Of a stretch of 64,000 bases of DNA, positions 7,681-16,583 are shown piece after piece. Origin of the DNA: Holophagaceae bacterium. Lineage in GTDB: Bacteria; Acidobacteriota; Holophagae; Holophagales; Holophagaceae. Made by a program: the position numbers and the translations under genes. Location of the stretch: positions 62,001 through 126,000 of the forward strand of contig JAJTBS010000001.1 of the NCBI GenBank assembly GCA_021286765.1. Direction: 5' to 3'. The notes under the pieces are model-generated. The model saw only the letters and a program-made list of their open reading frames with translations. It searched no databases and had not been told where the DNA came from. Positions within the stretch are counted from its first letter, which is position 1; the number at the start of each line of letters is the position of its first letter.

Positions 7681-8640
7681 CTATACGGAGATCAACGAGC
7701 TCAGTTCAGCCCAGACCTGGTCCGGCCCGATGTCCGACAGGCAGGGGTGTCCCGGCGTGAAACAATCCCGCTTGAAGCAGGGGGCGCAGGGAATGCCCTC
7801 CTTGCGCAGGCCGCGGCTCCGGGGCCCCCAGGGGGTGGAGCCGCCGGGATCCGTGGCGCCGTAGAGGGCCAGGGCGGGGGCTCCCGTGGCGGCGGCGAGG
7901 TGGCTGAGGCCCGAGTCATTGCCGAGGACGCCGGCGGCGCCGCGCATCCAGGCGGCGGCCTCCTTGAGCGTCGTCCTGCCGCAGAGGTCGATGCCCTCGG
8001 CACCGGCCACCGCAGCGCAGGTGGCAGCTTCGTCGGGGGAGCCCAGCACGGCCACGGCGTATCCCTCCGAGCGGGCCCGGAGCAGGAGGCTCCGGTAGTG
8101 CGGCACGGGCCAGGCCTTGGAGGGCCAGGTGGAGCCGGGCATCAGGCAGAGGTACCGCTCCCCGGGCTTGTCGATGGCGACCCCCGGATCGAAGTCGGCA
8201 AAGGGCATAGGCGGCAGGCCAGGCCAGCGCCGCGCCAGCACCGCGTGGTAGCGGAGCAGGAACGGGCCCTCCGCATCCCAGAAGGGCCCGCTGTGGGTGT
8301 TGAATGTGCCCGCCAAGCTCTCGTCCACGCCGATGCGTTCAGGAACGCGGGCCAGCCAGGCCGCCAGGGCCGGTCGCAGCGACTTCGGGAAGTGGATGCT
8401 GCGGGCGGCGCGGTGCTGACGCAGGATGCGGGCCATGGCGAGGGGGCCGGGCTTGCCCTCGTCGGGTAGCGCCGCATCGCAGAACCAGGTGCCGGCCACC
8501 AGGCCGACGGTGGTCTTCGGCCCCCAGACGACGAGGGGGCCGGCGTCGAGTTCCCGGAGGAGGCGCAGCACCGGCAGCTGCATGGCCGCGTCTCCGACAA
8601 AGCGCGGAAAGCGCACCCAGGTGGCGTGCTCGGGGATCAC
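7681..8640 (-). CDS. Glycosyltransferase family 9 (ADP-heptose:LPS heptosyltransferase type)
   Basis: A GT-B glycosyltransferase of family GT9 (319 aa). Supporting motifs are the N-terminal GDAAMQLPVLRLL, the LMPGSTWPSKAWP strand of the donor domain and GNDSGLSHLAAATG followed by ALYGATDP, the heptosyltransferase signature. It probably adds heptose to LPS core; WaaF-like and WaaC-like assignments cannot be separated by eye. I favour the GTG at 8640, whose bases overlap the TGA of the upstream glycosyltransferase (GTGA); a GTG at 8646 is possible. HldD in the same operon makes the donor sugar. Confidence 0.88.
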   Translation of the reverse strand: MIPEHATWVRFPRFVGDAAMQLPVLRLLRELDAGPLVVWGPKTTVGLVAGTWFCDAALPDEGKPGPLAMARILRQHRAARSIHFPKSLRPALAAWLARVPERIGVDESLAGTFNTHSGPFWDAEGPFLLRYHAVLARRWPGLPPMPFADFDPGVAIDKPGERYLCLMPGSTWPSKAWPVPHYRSLLLRARSEGYAVAVLGSPDEAATCAAVAGAEGIDLCGRTTLKEAAAWMRGAAGVLGNDSGLSHLAAATGAPALALYGATDPGGSTPWGPRSRGLRKEGIPCAPCFKRDCFTPGHPCLSDIGPDQVWAELSSLISV

Positions 8641-9740
8641 AGCCACTCGGCCACCGCCTCACGGAACTTCGCCGCCGCGTCGTAGTCTCGGGTCAGGGCG
8701 GTGCCGAAGGCGTGGGCCTTGGCCCGCTGGGCTTCCCAGCCGCTGGTGTCGCTCATGAGCGGGGCGAGGCGGGCGGCGGCGCCTTCCAGGAGGGGGGCGG
8801 GGACCGAGCGGCGGTCATCCGGTTTCTGGATGAGGAACCCCCCGTCGCCATCCCTCAGCTGGCTTCCGATGCCGCCCACCGTGGGCGCCAGCACCGGCAC
8901 CCCGCGCTCCAGGGCCTCGATGAGGGCGATGGGGAAGAAGCCTTCGTTGCGGCTGGTCATGACATAGAGGTCCAGGGCGGTGAAGGCGGGGCGGAGGTCC
9001 GCCTGGGGACCCAGCCGGAAGGTGCGGTCGCGGAGGGGCGAGGCCGCCAGGCGCCTGTCGAGGGATGCGGCGGTCTCCGCTTCCTCCCGTCCGGCAAAGA
9101 GCAGGTCGACCTCCCCCAGGGCCTCGGCAAAGGTGACGACGCCGGCGGGATCCTTGCGGCCATCGATCTGCCCGACGTAGCCCACCACGAGGCGGGTGGT
9201 CGACAGGCCCAGCTGGTGCCGAGCCGCCAGGCGATCCTCGGTCGTGGCCGCCTGCACCTCGGGTCGCGGGTAGAGGGGATGGATGATGCTGCAGGGCGCT
9301 GCGCTGAGGTGCTTCCGCACGGCGGCGGTGAAGTCGTAGGTGCAGATCCAGCGATGGATCAGGTTCCGCACCCCCCGGTATTTGCGGAGGTGGCGCTCGT
9401 AGTGCTCATGCAGGGTGAGGACGGTGGGCATCCTCCGTCCGAGGCGGGCCAGCCAGGGCAGGGCGCGCTGCACGCCCTTGTGGTTGCAGACGACCAGCAG
9501 ATCCGGCCGGGTGCGCCAGAGCCACCGGAAGGCGCCCAGGGCGCCTGGAAGGTGGAGCACCTCCACCACATTCGGATTCCGCTCCCGCAGCTCGGGCTCG
9601 ATGTCCCGTTTTCCTGGTTCCTTGCGGAAGAGCACGGACACCTTCACTGGCAGGGGCGCCAGGGCGGCCACCTGCTCCAGGAGCACCCGCTCGCCGCCCC
9701 CGAAGGACAGCTTCCGGTGGGCGAACACGACATGCTTCAC
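8637..9740 (-). CDS. GT-B glycosyltransferase (family 4/1 type)
   Basis: A 367-residue GT-B fold glycosyltransferase. The N-terminal Rossmann half has FGGGERV near residue 14, typical of retaining GT4 enzymes. The C-terminal half has VGYVGQIDGRKD and the E-x7-E motif in SRNEGFFPIALIEAL. It is the first gene of the envelope operon and begins about 20 nt downstream of a promoter-like pair on the minus strand. The acceptor is presumably an LPS or other surface glycan; the exact sugar is not readable. Confidence 0.88.
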   Translation of the reverse strand: MKHVVFAHRKLSFGGGERVLLEQVAALAPLPVKVSVLFRKEPGKRDIEPELRERNPNVVEVLHLPGALGAFRWLWRTRPDLLVVCNHKGVQRALPWLARLGRRMPTVLTLHEHYERHLRKYRGVRNLIHRWICTYDFTAAVRKHLSAAPCSIIHPLYPRPEVQAATTEDRLAARHQLGLSTTRLVVGYVGQIDGRKDPAGVVTFAEALGEVDLLFAGREEAETAASLDRRLAASPLRDRTFRLGPQADLRPAFTALDLYVMTSRNEGFFPIALIEALERGVPVLAPTVGGIGSQLRDGDGGFLIQKPDDRRSVPAPLLEGAAARLAPLMSDTSGWEAQRAKAHAFGTALTRDYDAAAKFREAVAEWL

Positions 9741-9760
9741 GGGACTCCAGGCAGGGGATC

Positions 9761-9789
9761 AGGATAGGATGACTGACCTAACGCGTCAC
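9761..9789 (-). promoter_or_regulatory. Candidate sigma-70 promoter of the LPS operon
   Basis: On the minus strand GTGACG (9789-9784, four of six matches to TTGACA) is followed after exactly 17 nt by TATCCT (9766-9761, four of six to TATAAT). The start codon of the first glycosyltransferase is about 20 nt downstream. Confidence 0.45.
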
Positions 9790-9803
9790 ACTCACAGGTT
9801 GCC

Positions 9804-11258
9804 ATGTCCCTTGCCTCGACCCAACGGATCCTGCTGGTGGAGGACGAACCCGGCCTCAGGGAGGTGCTGACCCTGGCCTTGGAGGGGGCCGGATTCCGCT
9901 GCGAAGCGGCGGCCGGCATCGAGGAGGGACAGCGGGCCCTCCGGGAGACCACCTTCGACGGCGTGCTCTCCGACCTGAAGCTCAAGGATGGGTCCGGCAT
10001 CGAACTGTTGACCTGGATGAAGGAGCAGGGGCTGGAGACGCCGGTGGTCATCATGACCGCCTACGCCACCACCGAGACCACGGTGCAGGCCCTGAACCAG
10101 GGGGCCGTGGACTTCATCACCAAGCCCTTCAAGCATGAGGAGCTGATCGCCTCCCTCAAGGGGCTCCTCGCCGCCGCCGAACCTCAGGCGGCCCCGCCCC
10201 CGGACCTGGGTGAGCTGGTGGGGGTGGGGCCCATTATGCGCAAGATCAACGCCCTCATCGGGAAGGTCTCCCGGGCCGACACCACCGTCCTGCTGACGGG
10301 CGAGAGCGGCACCGGCAAGGAGGTGGTGGCCCGGCTCATCCACCGGTACTCCGACCGGGCCAAGGGGCCCTTCGTGGCCGTGAACTGCGGGGCCCTGCCC
10401 GAAGCGCTGCTGGAGAGTGAACTCTTCGGCTTCGAGAAGGGGGCCTTCACCGGGGCCGGCGCCATGAAGCGCGGGCTCTTCGAGGAGGCGGGTGGCGGCA
10501 TCCTCTTCCTCGACGAGATCGGGGAGATGCCCTCGCCCCTCCAGGTGAAGCTCCTGCGGGTGCTCCAGGAGCGCCGGTTCCGTCGGCTGGGGGCCACGGA
10601 AGAGCGGGCCGTTGACCTGCGGGTCATCGCCGCCACCAACCGGGACCTGCGGGCCCGGGCCGAGACTGGGGATTTCCGGGAGGATCTCTACTACCGCCTG
10701 AACATCCTCCAGATCGAGCTGCCCCCGCTGCGCGAGCGGCCGGAGGACCTGCCGGTCTTGGCCGAGCACTTCATCCGGCGCGCCTGCCAGAAGCTGGGCA
10801 AGGCGCCCATGCAACTGCACCCAGAGACCATGTCCCAGCTGCTCTGCCACCGGTTCCCAGGCAACGTCCGCGAGCTGGAGAACCTCATGGAGCGCTGCGT
10901 GGCCCTCAACCCCGGAGGGCCCATCACCAAGGATCTGCTGCCGGATGGACTCGGCCAGGCGGGTTCCGCCCCGGGCCCGGGTCGCCTCGCGCCCCTGGTC
11001 ATTCCGCCGGAGGGCTTCGACCTTGAAGCCTGGATCCAGGCCTTGAAGGGGCATTTCCTCCGGCGGGCCCTGGACGAAGTCGGGGGCGTGAAGACCAAGG
11101 CCGGGAAGCGTCTGGGCATGACCTTCCGGGCCTACCGGTACTGGCTGGCCGAACTGGGCGGGTTGGAGGCCCTCCCGGAGGAATTCCCATGGCCGACGGA
11201 TTTCCCCGCCCAGGCCGTGGAGGACGGCGGTGGAACCGAAGGGCCCAAGGACGCATGA
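9804..11258 (+). CDS. Sigma-54-dependent response regulator (NtrC/PilR family)
   Basis: A 484-residue activator. The receiver domain has D57 (SDLKLKDG) and K107 (TKPF). The AAA+ domain shows Walker A GESGTGKE (167-174), the sigma-54-contacting GAFTGA loop (213-218), Walker B ILFLDEIGE and the R-finger region FREDLYYRLN. A Fis-type helix-turn-helix near 420-455 contains KTKAGKRLGMTFRAYRYW. It would activate RpoN promoters after phosphorylation. No histidine kinase is adjacent. The next gene is a prepilin-like protein, which suggests a PilR-like role, but I found no good -24/-12 site before that gene. Confidence 0.95.
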   Translation: MSLASTQRILLVEDEPGLREVLTLALEGAGFRCEAAAGIEEGQRALRETTFDGVLSDLKLKDGSGIELLTWMKEQGLETPVVIMTAYATTETTVQALNQGAVDFITKPFKHEELIASLKGLLAAAEPQAAPPPDLGELVGVGPIMRKINALIGKVSRADTTVLLTGESGTGKEVVARLIHRYSDRAKGPFVAVNCGALPEALLESELFGFEKGAFTGAGAMKRGLFEEAGGGILFLDEIGEMPSPLQVKLLRVLQERRFRRLGATEERAVDLRVIAATNRDLRARAETGDFREDLYYRLNILQIELPPLRERPEDLPVLAEHFIRRACQKLGKAPMQLHPETMSQLLCHRFPGNVRELENLMERCVALNPGGPITKDLLPDGLGQAGSAPGPGRLAPLVIPPEGFDLEAWIQALKGHFLRRALDEVGGVKTKAGKRLGMTFRAYRYWLAELGGLEALPEEFPWPTDFPAQAVEDGGGTEGPKDA

Positions 11259-11346
11259 TGCCCATGAATGCTTGCTTTTACGGCCATTTCTGGCAGACTG
11301 GAACGCTCGGATGCGACCCATCCGACCCTCACTTCGGACCCCGCCC

Positions 11347-11859
11347 ATGACCCCCCAATCGAACCAGGCCCCCACCCAGGCGCGCCGAGCGACCCGCGGG
11401 TTCTCCCTCCTGGAACTGCTGGTGGCGATGATGATCATCGCCGTGCTGGGCACCCTGGGGTTCTCCCAGTACCGGAAGCAGGGCGCCCAGGCCCGCTACC
11501 TCAAAGCCCAGGACGAGCTCAAGATCGTGGCCGAGGGCCTGGACCAGTATTGGCTCAAGCACGGGGCCTATCCGGATTTCGGCAGCTGGGACGCCATGGT
11601 GGACGGCAACTCCGTCCTGGTGAAGGAAAGCCTCATCAAGATCGGCATGTCCGCCCAGGACCCCTTCAAGCAGCCCTACGAGGGCAAGTCCACCCGGGCC
11701 ACCTACGAGCTGAAGTGCCTGGGCGATCCTGACAACCAGGAGGACTACGGTCCCGTCACCCGGACGCCGGGCCAGGGACAGGTCCTGGGCAACGGCCCTT
11801 CGGCGGCGGGCGCCCCCAAGGCAGACGCTCCCGCAGGCGACGCCGGGGCGAAGAAGTGA
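11347..11859 (+). CDS. Type IV pilin / type II secretion pseudopilin-like protein
   Basis: A 170-residue protein with a class III (prepilin) signal. A basic leader ends in RG18, cleaved before F19, and is followed by the hydrophobic helix FSLLELLVAMMIIAVLGTL with the conserved Glu at position +5. The globular part (QYWLKHGAYPDFGSWDAMV, then QDPFKQPYEG) resembles GspG-type major pseudopilins, and the C-terminal 40 residues are low-complexity Ala/Gly/Pro. ATG at 11347 is chosen because it gives a standard leader. The stop overlaps the GTG of the next gene (GTGA). It could be a minor pilin or a T2SS pseudopilin. Confidence 0.9.
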   Translation: MTPQSNQAPTQARRATRGFSLLELLVAMMIIAVLGTLGFSQYRKQGAQARYLKAQDELKIVAEGLDQYWLKHGAYPDFGSWDAMVDGNSVLVKESLIKIGMSAQDPFKQPYEGKSTRATYELKCLGDPDNQEDYGPVTRTPGQGQVLGNGPSAAGAPKADAPAGDAGAKK

Positions 11860-12389
11860 TTGATCTCTACCACCTGCCCCCGGAGGGGCTGCGCCTGAAC
11901 GGCACCACGGCCCAGCTGGGCCTGGAAGGGGATGCCTCCCTGCGCGACCTGGCTTGGTCGGTCTTCGCGCTGGCCTCCGATGGCGATGTCTTCCTCGAGG
12001 TGAAGGGGCAGGCCCTGTGGCAGGGCAACTGCAGCCGCTGCCTCGCGCCCCTGGACCGTTCCCTCGCGGTTGAAAGCCAGTTCCTGGGCAGCAAGGACCC
12101 AGACCTGGTGGGCCGCGGATCGCATCAGTTGGGATCTCAAGATCTGGATGTGGTGTTCCTCCCCGAGGACAACCTCGATGAGGCGGAACTGGTCCGCGAG
12201 CAGTTCGAGCTCCAGGCTCCGATGCATCCCCTCTGTGTCGAGGACTGCAAGGGGCTCTGCCCCAGCTGCGGCAAGAACTGGAACAAGGGGCCCTGCCACT
12301 GCCAGCCCGAAGCCGACCGGGTCCCGTCCGCCCTCAACCGGGCCCTGACCAAGGCTCTGGCGGGAATCAAGCTGGACCCGGAATCCTGA
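11856..12389 (+). CDS. YceD/DUF177 family protein
   Basis: A 177-residue YceD (DUF177) protein, linked in other bacteria to 23S rRNA accumulation and nearly always encoded just before rpmF, as here. It has the CSRC pair (C59/C62) in the core and a C-terminal Cys cluster (C127, C131, C135, C138, C147, C149) suggesting zinc binding. It starts with GTG in a 4-nt overlap with the pilin-like gene, which is probably accidental packing and not a functional link. rpmF follows after 52 nt. Confidence 0.9.
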   Translation: MIDLYHLPPEGLRLNGTTAQLGLEGDASLRDLAWSVFALASDGDVFLEVKGQALWQGNCSRCLAPLDRSLAVESQFLGSKDPDLVGRGSHQLGSQDLDVVFLPEDNLDEAELVREQFELQAPMHPLCVEDCKGLCPSCGKNWNKGPCHCQPEADRVPSALNRALTKALAGIKLDPES

Positions 12390-12441
12390 ACCCTTTAACC
12401 TGGAACATTGCGTTCTATCGTTCTACTCCTAGGAGCAAGCC

Positions 12442-12627
12442 ATGCCGAATCCCAAGCGCCGCCATTCCAAGGCCCGCCGCGACCGCCGGCGCACCCATGA
12501 CGCGCTGGAGGTCATGAGCGCCAGCACCTGCCCCAACTGCCAGACCCCCAAGCTGCCGCACCGCGTGTGCCCCAGCTGCGGCTTCTACCGCGGCAAGCTG
12601 GCCGTCCGCGTCGCTGAGACCGCCTAA
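12442..12627 (+). CDS. rpmF: 50S ribosomal protein L32
   Basis: A 61-residue L32 with the typical N terminus MPNPKRRHSKARRDRRR and a zinc ribbon of two CxxC pairs (C30/C33 and C43/C46), so this is the zinc-binding C+ form. AGGAGCAAGCC precedes the ATG. It sits in the conserved yceD-rpmF-plsX order. Confidence 0.98.
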   Translation: MPNPKRRHSKARRDRRRTHDALEVMSASTCPNCQTPKLPHRVCPSCGFYRGKLAVRVAETA

Positions 12628-12637
12628 GAGCTGGCCG

Positions 12638-13663
12638 GTGGACGGCCATCGCATCGCGCTGGATGTCATGGGGGGCGACAACGCCCCCCATGCCACCTTG
12701 CAGGGCGCCCGGGAGGCCCTCGAGGCCTGGCCTGGGCTGCAGCTGCTCCTGGTGGGCAATGAGGGCGTCATCCGTCCGGAGCTGGGCAGGTTCGGCTTCA
12801 CGCCGGCGCTCATGACCCGGGTCGAGCTGGTGCACGCCTTCCATACGGTGGTCATGGAAGACAAGGCCACCTGCATCCTCAAGGAAAAGAAGGACAGCTC
12901 CATCCGGGTCGCCGCCCAGCTCGTACGGGAAGGCAGGGCCCATGGCGTGGTGTCCATGGGGCACACCGGGGCGGCCATGGTTGCTTCGGTCCTTGTCATC
13001 GGCAAGCTGGAGGGCGTGGACCGCCCCGCGCTGGCCAGCGTCCTCCCCAACATGAAGGGCGGACCAACCGTGCTGCTGGACGTGGGCGCCAACGTGGACT
13101 GCCGCGCCGAGCACATCGCCCAGTTCGCCGTGATGGGCTCGGTCTACGCCGAGCAGGTGCTGGGACTGGAACGACCCAGGGTGGGCATCCTCAGCGTGGG
13201 CGAGGAGGACGGCAAGGGCACCGACGTGACCAAGGAGGCCTCGGCCATGCTCCGCAGCATGGAGATCCGCTTCGAGGGCAACGCCGAGGGGCGTGACATC
13301 TGGAACGGGAACTTCGACGTCATCGCCTGCGATGGTTTCGTGGGCAACGTGGTGCTGAAGTCCAGCGAAGCCCTGGCGGAGGGCATCATCGGGGGGCTGC
13401 GCGAGAGTTTCATGGCCAGCCCCATCACCAAATTCGCCGGCCTGCTGGCAAAACCGGCCATGAAGCGGTTCAAGAAGAAGCTGGACTATGCGGAGTACGG
13501 CGGCGCGCCCCTGCTGGGCGTCAAGGGCGTGAGCATCATCGGCCATGGCCGCAGCGATGCCAAGGCCGTCCGCAACGCCATCCGCGCCGCCCTGCGCGCC
13601 GCGGAGCACCACCTCCATGAGCGCATCCAGGAGCGCGTGGCGCTGCTGTTGCCGCAGGACTGA
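12638..13663 (+). CDS. plsX: Phosphate acyltransferase PlsX
   Basis: PlsX (341 aa) makes acyl-phosphate from acyl-ACP for phospholipid synthesis. It shows the N-terminal ALDVMGGDNAPHATLQGA motif, the KKDSSIRVAAQLV helix, SMGHTGAAM, and the C-terminal GAPLLGVKGVSIIGHGRSDAKAVRNAI. The start is GTG at 12638, 10 nt after rpmF, with no stronger alternative. fabD follows 22 nt downstream; the fabH gene commonly found between them is absent. Confidence 0.97.
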   Translation: MDGHRIALDVMGGDNAPHATLQGAREALEAWPGLQLLLVGNEGVIRPELGRFGFTPALMTRVELVHAFHTVVMEDKATCILKEKKDSSIRVAAQLVREGRAHGVVSMGHTGAAMVASVLVIGKLEGVDRPALASVLPNMKGGPTVLLDVGANVDCRAEHIAQFAVMGSVYAEQVLGLERPRVGILSVGEEDGKGTDVTKEASAMLRSMEIRFEGNAEGRDIWNGNFDVIACDGFVGNVVLKSSEALAEGIIGGLRESFMASPITKFAGLLAKPAMKRFKKKLDYAEYGGAPLLGVKGVSIIGHGRSDAKAVRNAIRAALRAAEHHLHERIQERVALLLPQD

Positions 13664-13685
13664 TGAACGAGTGAACGAGGTCTCC

Positions 13686-14624
13686 ATGAGCAAAGTGGCT
13701 TGGTTGTTTCCGGGTCAGGGTTCTCAGGCCGTGGGCATGGGCGTGGCCCTGGCAGAGGCCGAACCGGCCGCCAGGGCCGTGCTCCAGGACGCCGATTCGG
13801 CCCTGGGCTTTCCCCTCTCCGCCCTGATGGCCGAAGGGCCCGAAGAGACGCTGAAGCTCACGGAGCACACCCAGCCCGCCATCCTGACGCACAGCGTCAT
13901 GGTCGTGAGGGCCTGGGCCCACCGCCTGCCGAAGCCCGATTTCGCCGCCGGCCATTCCCTGGGCGAGTACAGCGCCCTGGTGGCCCTGGGCGCTCTGGGC
14001 TTCCAGGATGCGGTTCGCACGGTTCGGGAGCGTGGCCGGGCCATGCAGGAGGCCGTGCCGGTGGGCGTGGGCGCCATGGCGGCCCTGTTGGGCATGAGCC
14101 AGACGGACGTGGAGGCCGCCTGCGCCGAGGCTGCCGCGGCCACGGGCAAAGTCGTGGTGCCTGCCAATTTCAACGGCCCCGGCCAGATCGTCATCGCCGG
14201 CCACGCTGAGGCCGTGGAGGCCGCCATGGAGGCTGCCAAGGCCCGCGGCGGGCGCAAGATGATGAAGCTGCCCGTGAGCGCCCCCTTCCATTCCCCCCTG
14301 ATGGAACCCGCCAAGGCCCGCATGGAGCCCATCCTGCGCGCACTCGCCTTCAAGGTCCCCATCTGCCCCCTGGTGAACAACGTGGACGCCGCCCTGGCTT
14401 CCAGCCCCGAGGCGCTCCTGGACGGATTGGTGCGCCAGATCCCCGGGGCCGTGCGCTGGCAGGCCACCCTGGATCTGCTGCTGGACCAGGGCGTCACCAC
14501 CTTCGTGGAGCTTGGCCCGGGTAAAGTGCTGGCAGGCCTCGTCAAGCGGCAGGCGAAGGAGCGTGGAACCGAGGTCACGGCCTTCAGCCTCGGGGCTCCC
14601 GAGGACCTCCCCCAATTGGGCTGA
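13686..14624 (+). CDS. fabD: Malonyl-CoA:ACP transacylase
   Basis: FabD (312 aa) loads malonate onto acyl carrier protein. The oxyanion motif PGQGSQ (9-14), nucleophile S91 in GHSLGEYSA and H202 in SAPFHSPLM are all present, with the arginine-containing RERGRAMQ segment (114-121) that binds the malonyl carboxylate. ACGAGG lies 5 nt before the ATG. It follows plsX. No acpP or fabF follows here, so the fatty-acid genes are dispersed in this genome. Confidence 0.97.
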   Translation: MSKVAWLFPGQGSQAVGMGVALAEAEPAARAVLQDADSALGFPLSALMAEGPEETLKLTEHTQPAILTHSVMVVRAWAHRLPKPDFAAGHSLGEYSALVALGALGFQDAVRTVRERGRAMQEAVPVGVGAMAALLGMSQTDVEAACAEAAAATGKVVVPANFNGPGQIVIAGHAEAVEAAMEAAKARGGRKMMKLPVSAPFHSPLMEPAKARMEPILRALAFKVPICPLVNNVDAALASSPEALLDGLVRQIPGAVRWQATLDLLLDQGVTTFVELGPGKVLAGLVKRQAKERGTEVTAFSLGAPEDLPQLG

Positions 14625-14784
14625 CACCACGCTGCCGGCTTGTCCGGACGGGAAGGTGTGATGAAAAGCAACGGCCTTCAGGGCTAGGGTGAATAGAACG
14701 CTGCGACCCTGTATTCGTGAGCGGGAAGATGGGCCATGGTCTGCGGTCCATCCCTCCCATTCCACACCCCACCCGGAGGTGCCC

Positions 14785-16575
14785 ATGCGCAAGGATCTCG
14801 TCTTCGGAATGGCCGGATCAGGGGGTGACGGCATCGTCTCCGCCGGCGAATCCCTGCTCCAGGCCGCAGCTGCCGAGGGCTATCACGGCGTGATGACCAA
14901 GAGCTTCGGCTCCCAGATCCGTGGCGGCGAATCCTCCTGCCGGGTGCGCATCAGCACCGATCCCATCCTGAACCCCGGCGGCAACCTGGATGTGGCGGTG
15001 GCACTGAACTGGGAGGACTTCCTCAAGTTCGGCGCGGAGCTGCCCGTGAGCGGCACCACCGTGGTGATCTACGAGGCCGCCACCGGCATTCCCGAGAACC
15101 AGATCCCCCTGGTGGGCGTGACGCCGCTGCAGGTGATCGCCGTGCCCATCGCCGAGATGGCCAAGAGCACAGCGGGCACGGAGCGGGCCAAGAACACCGT
15201 GGTGCTCGGCCTCATCGCCGGCTGGTTCGGCATCGGCGCCGTGGCCGTGATGAAGGGCATCCGGAAGAAGCTGGCGAAGAAGGGCGAGGAGCTGGTGGAA
15301 GCCAACCAGCGCGCCTTCGACGCCGGCCGGGCCTTCGCCATGGAGCATCCCCTCAAGGCCAGCATGAACGTGGTCGCCTCTGAGACCAAGGGCCAGACGA
15401 AGCTCATCACCGATGGCAATGACATGTGCGCGGCGGCGGCGATCTTCGCGGGCTGCCAGTTCTTCGGCGGCTACCCCATCACGCCCTCCACCGAGATCAT
15501 GCAGTTCTTCACCGATCACGTCTGGAAGTACGGCGGCTCCGTGCTGCAGGCCGAGGACGAGATCGCGGGCATCGGCGCGGCCGTGGGTGCCTCCTTCGCC
15601 GGGAAGAAATCCATGACCGCCACCAGCGGCCCCGGCCTCTCCCTCAAGTCCGAAATGATGGGCCTCGCCAGCATCGCCGAGCTGCCCCTGGTGATCGTGG
15701 ACGTGCAGCGGGGCGGCCCCTCCACGGGCCTGCCCACCAAGACGGAGCAGTCCGACCTCTTCGCCGCCTGCTTCTCCGCCCACGGTGACGTGATCCGCCC
15801 GGTGCTGGCGCCCACCTCCGTGGCCGACATGTTCCGCGTCACCATCGAAGCCTTCAACATTGCCGAGCACTACCAGACGCCGGTGATCGTCCTCTCGGAC
15901 CAGGAAATCGCCGCCCGCAAGGAAACCCTGGATCCCATCGACACCTCCGCGTTCAAGATCGTCAACCGCCTCGTTCCCACCAGCGCGGAGCTGCAGGACT
16001 ACAAGCGGTTCAAGCAGACAGAGAACCACATCAGCCCCATCAGCCATCCCGGCATGATCGGCGGCACCTACCTGGCTTCCGGCATCGAGCATGTGGAGTC
16101 CGGGGCGCCGACAAACAGCGGCAACGTGCACCAGCGCATGAATGACAAGCGCACGAAGAAGTTCGAGCCCCTGAAGGATCGCAAGGACCTGTTCGAGGTG
16201 GCGGGCAACCCCAACGCACCCATCGCCATGGTCGCCTGGGGCAGCATCGCCGGTGTCTGCCGCGAGGCCCTGGCCCTGGCCCAGGCCGAGGGACTGGACG
16301 TCAAGCTCCTCGTTCCGTACCTGCTCTATCCCGTGGCCGAGGGCGTCTACCACGACTTCTTCACCTCGGTGCAGAAGGGCCTCGTCATCGAGCAGACCCA
16401 TCTGGCGCAAACCTTCAAGCTGCTGCGCATGCACATCGACCTGCCCAAGGGCCTGAGGCCCCTGGCCCGCAGCGGCGCGAACCCCTTCCTGCCCAGCGAA
16501 ATTGTTGCGGCCCTCAAAACCCTTGTCTCGGAGCTGCAGCGCAGCCACGAGGGCAACCTTCAGCCCCAGGAGTGA
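14785..16575 (+). CDS. 2-oxoacid:ferredoxin oxidoreductase, fused gamma-alpha subunit
   Basis: A 596-residue subunit combining an N-terminal gamma domain (about 1-190; GMAGSGGDGIVSAGE and SFGSQIRGGESS) with the alpha domain (about 210-596; GYPITPSTEIMQFF and the acyl-cleft segment SGPGLSLKSEMMG). Together with the beta subunit it decarboxylates a 2-oxoacid to acyl-CoA and reduces ferredoxin. Members of this two-gene type include KorAB (2-oxoglutarate) and related enzymes; I cannot fix the substrate. GGAGGT lies 4 nt before ATG 14785. The 160-nt gap before it could hold a promoter, but none is convincing. Confidence 0.93.
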   Translation: MRKDLVFGMAGSGGDGIVSAGESLLQAAAAEGYHGVMTKSFGSQIRGGESSCRVRISTDPILNPGGNLDVAVALNWEDFLKFGAELPVSGTTVVIYEAATGIPENQIPLVGVTPLQVIAVPIAEMAKSTAGTERAKNTVVLGLIAGWFGIGAVAVMKGIRKKLAKKGEELVEANQRAFDAGRAFAMEHPLKASMNVVASETKGQTKLITDGNDMCAAAAIFAGCQFFGGYPITPSTEIMQFFTDHVWKYGGSVLQAEDEIAGIGAAVGASFAGKKSMTATSGPGLSLKSEMMGLASIAELPLVIVDVQRGGPSTGLPTKTEQSDLFAACFSAHGDVIRPVLAPTSVADMFRVTIEAFNIAEHYQTPVIVLSDQEIAARKETLDPIDTSAFKIVNRLVPTSAELQDYKRFKQTENHISPISHPGMIGGTYLASGIEHVESGAPTNSGNVHQRMNDKRTKKFEPLKDRKDLFEVAGNPNAPIAMVAWGSIAGVCREALALAQAEGLDVKLLVPYLLYPVAEGVYHDFFTSVQKGLVIEQTHLAQTFKLLRMHIDLPKGLRPLARSGANPFLPSEIVAALKTLVSELQRSHEGNLQPQE

Positions 16576-16583
16576 GGTCGACC

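Noticed and set aside
11259-11346. Sigma-54 promoter (TGGCAG near 11291) before the pilin-like gene
   Set aside because: The second element expected 4-5 nt later (TTGC) is absent and the GG-N10-GC spacing is off by one.
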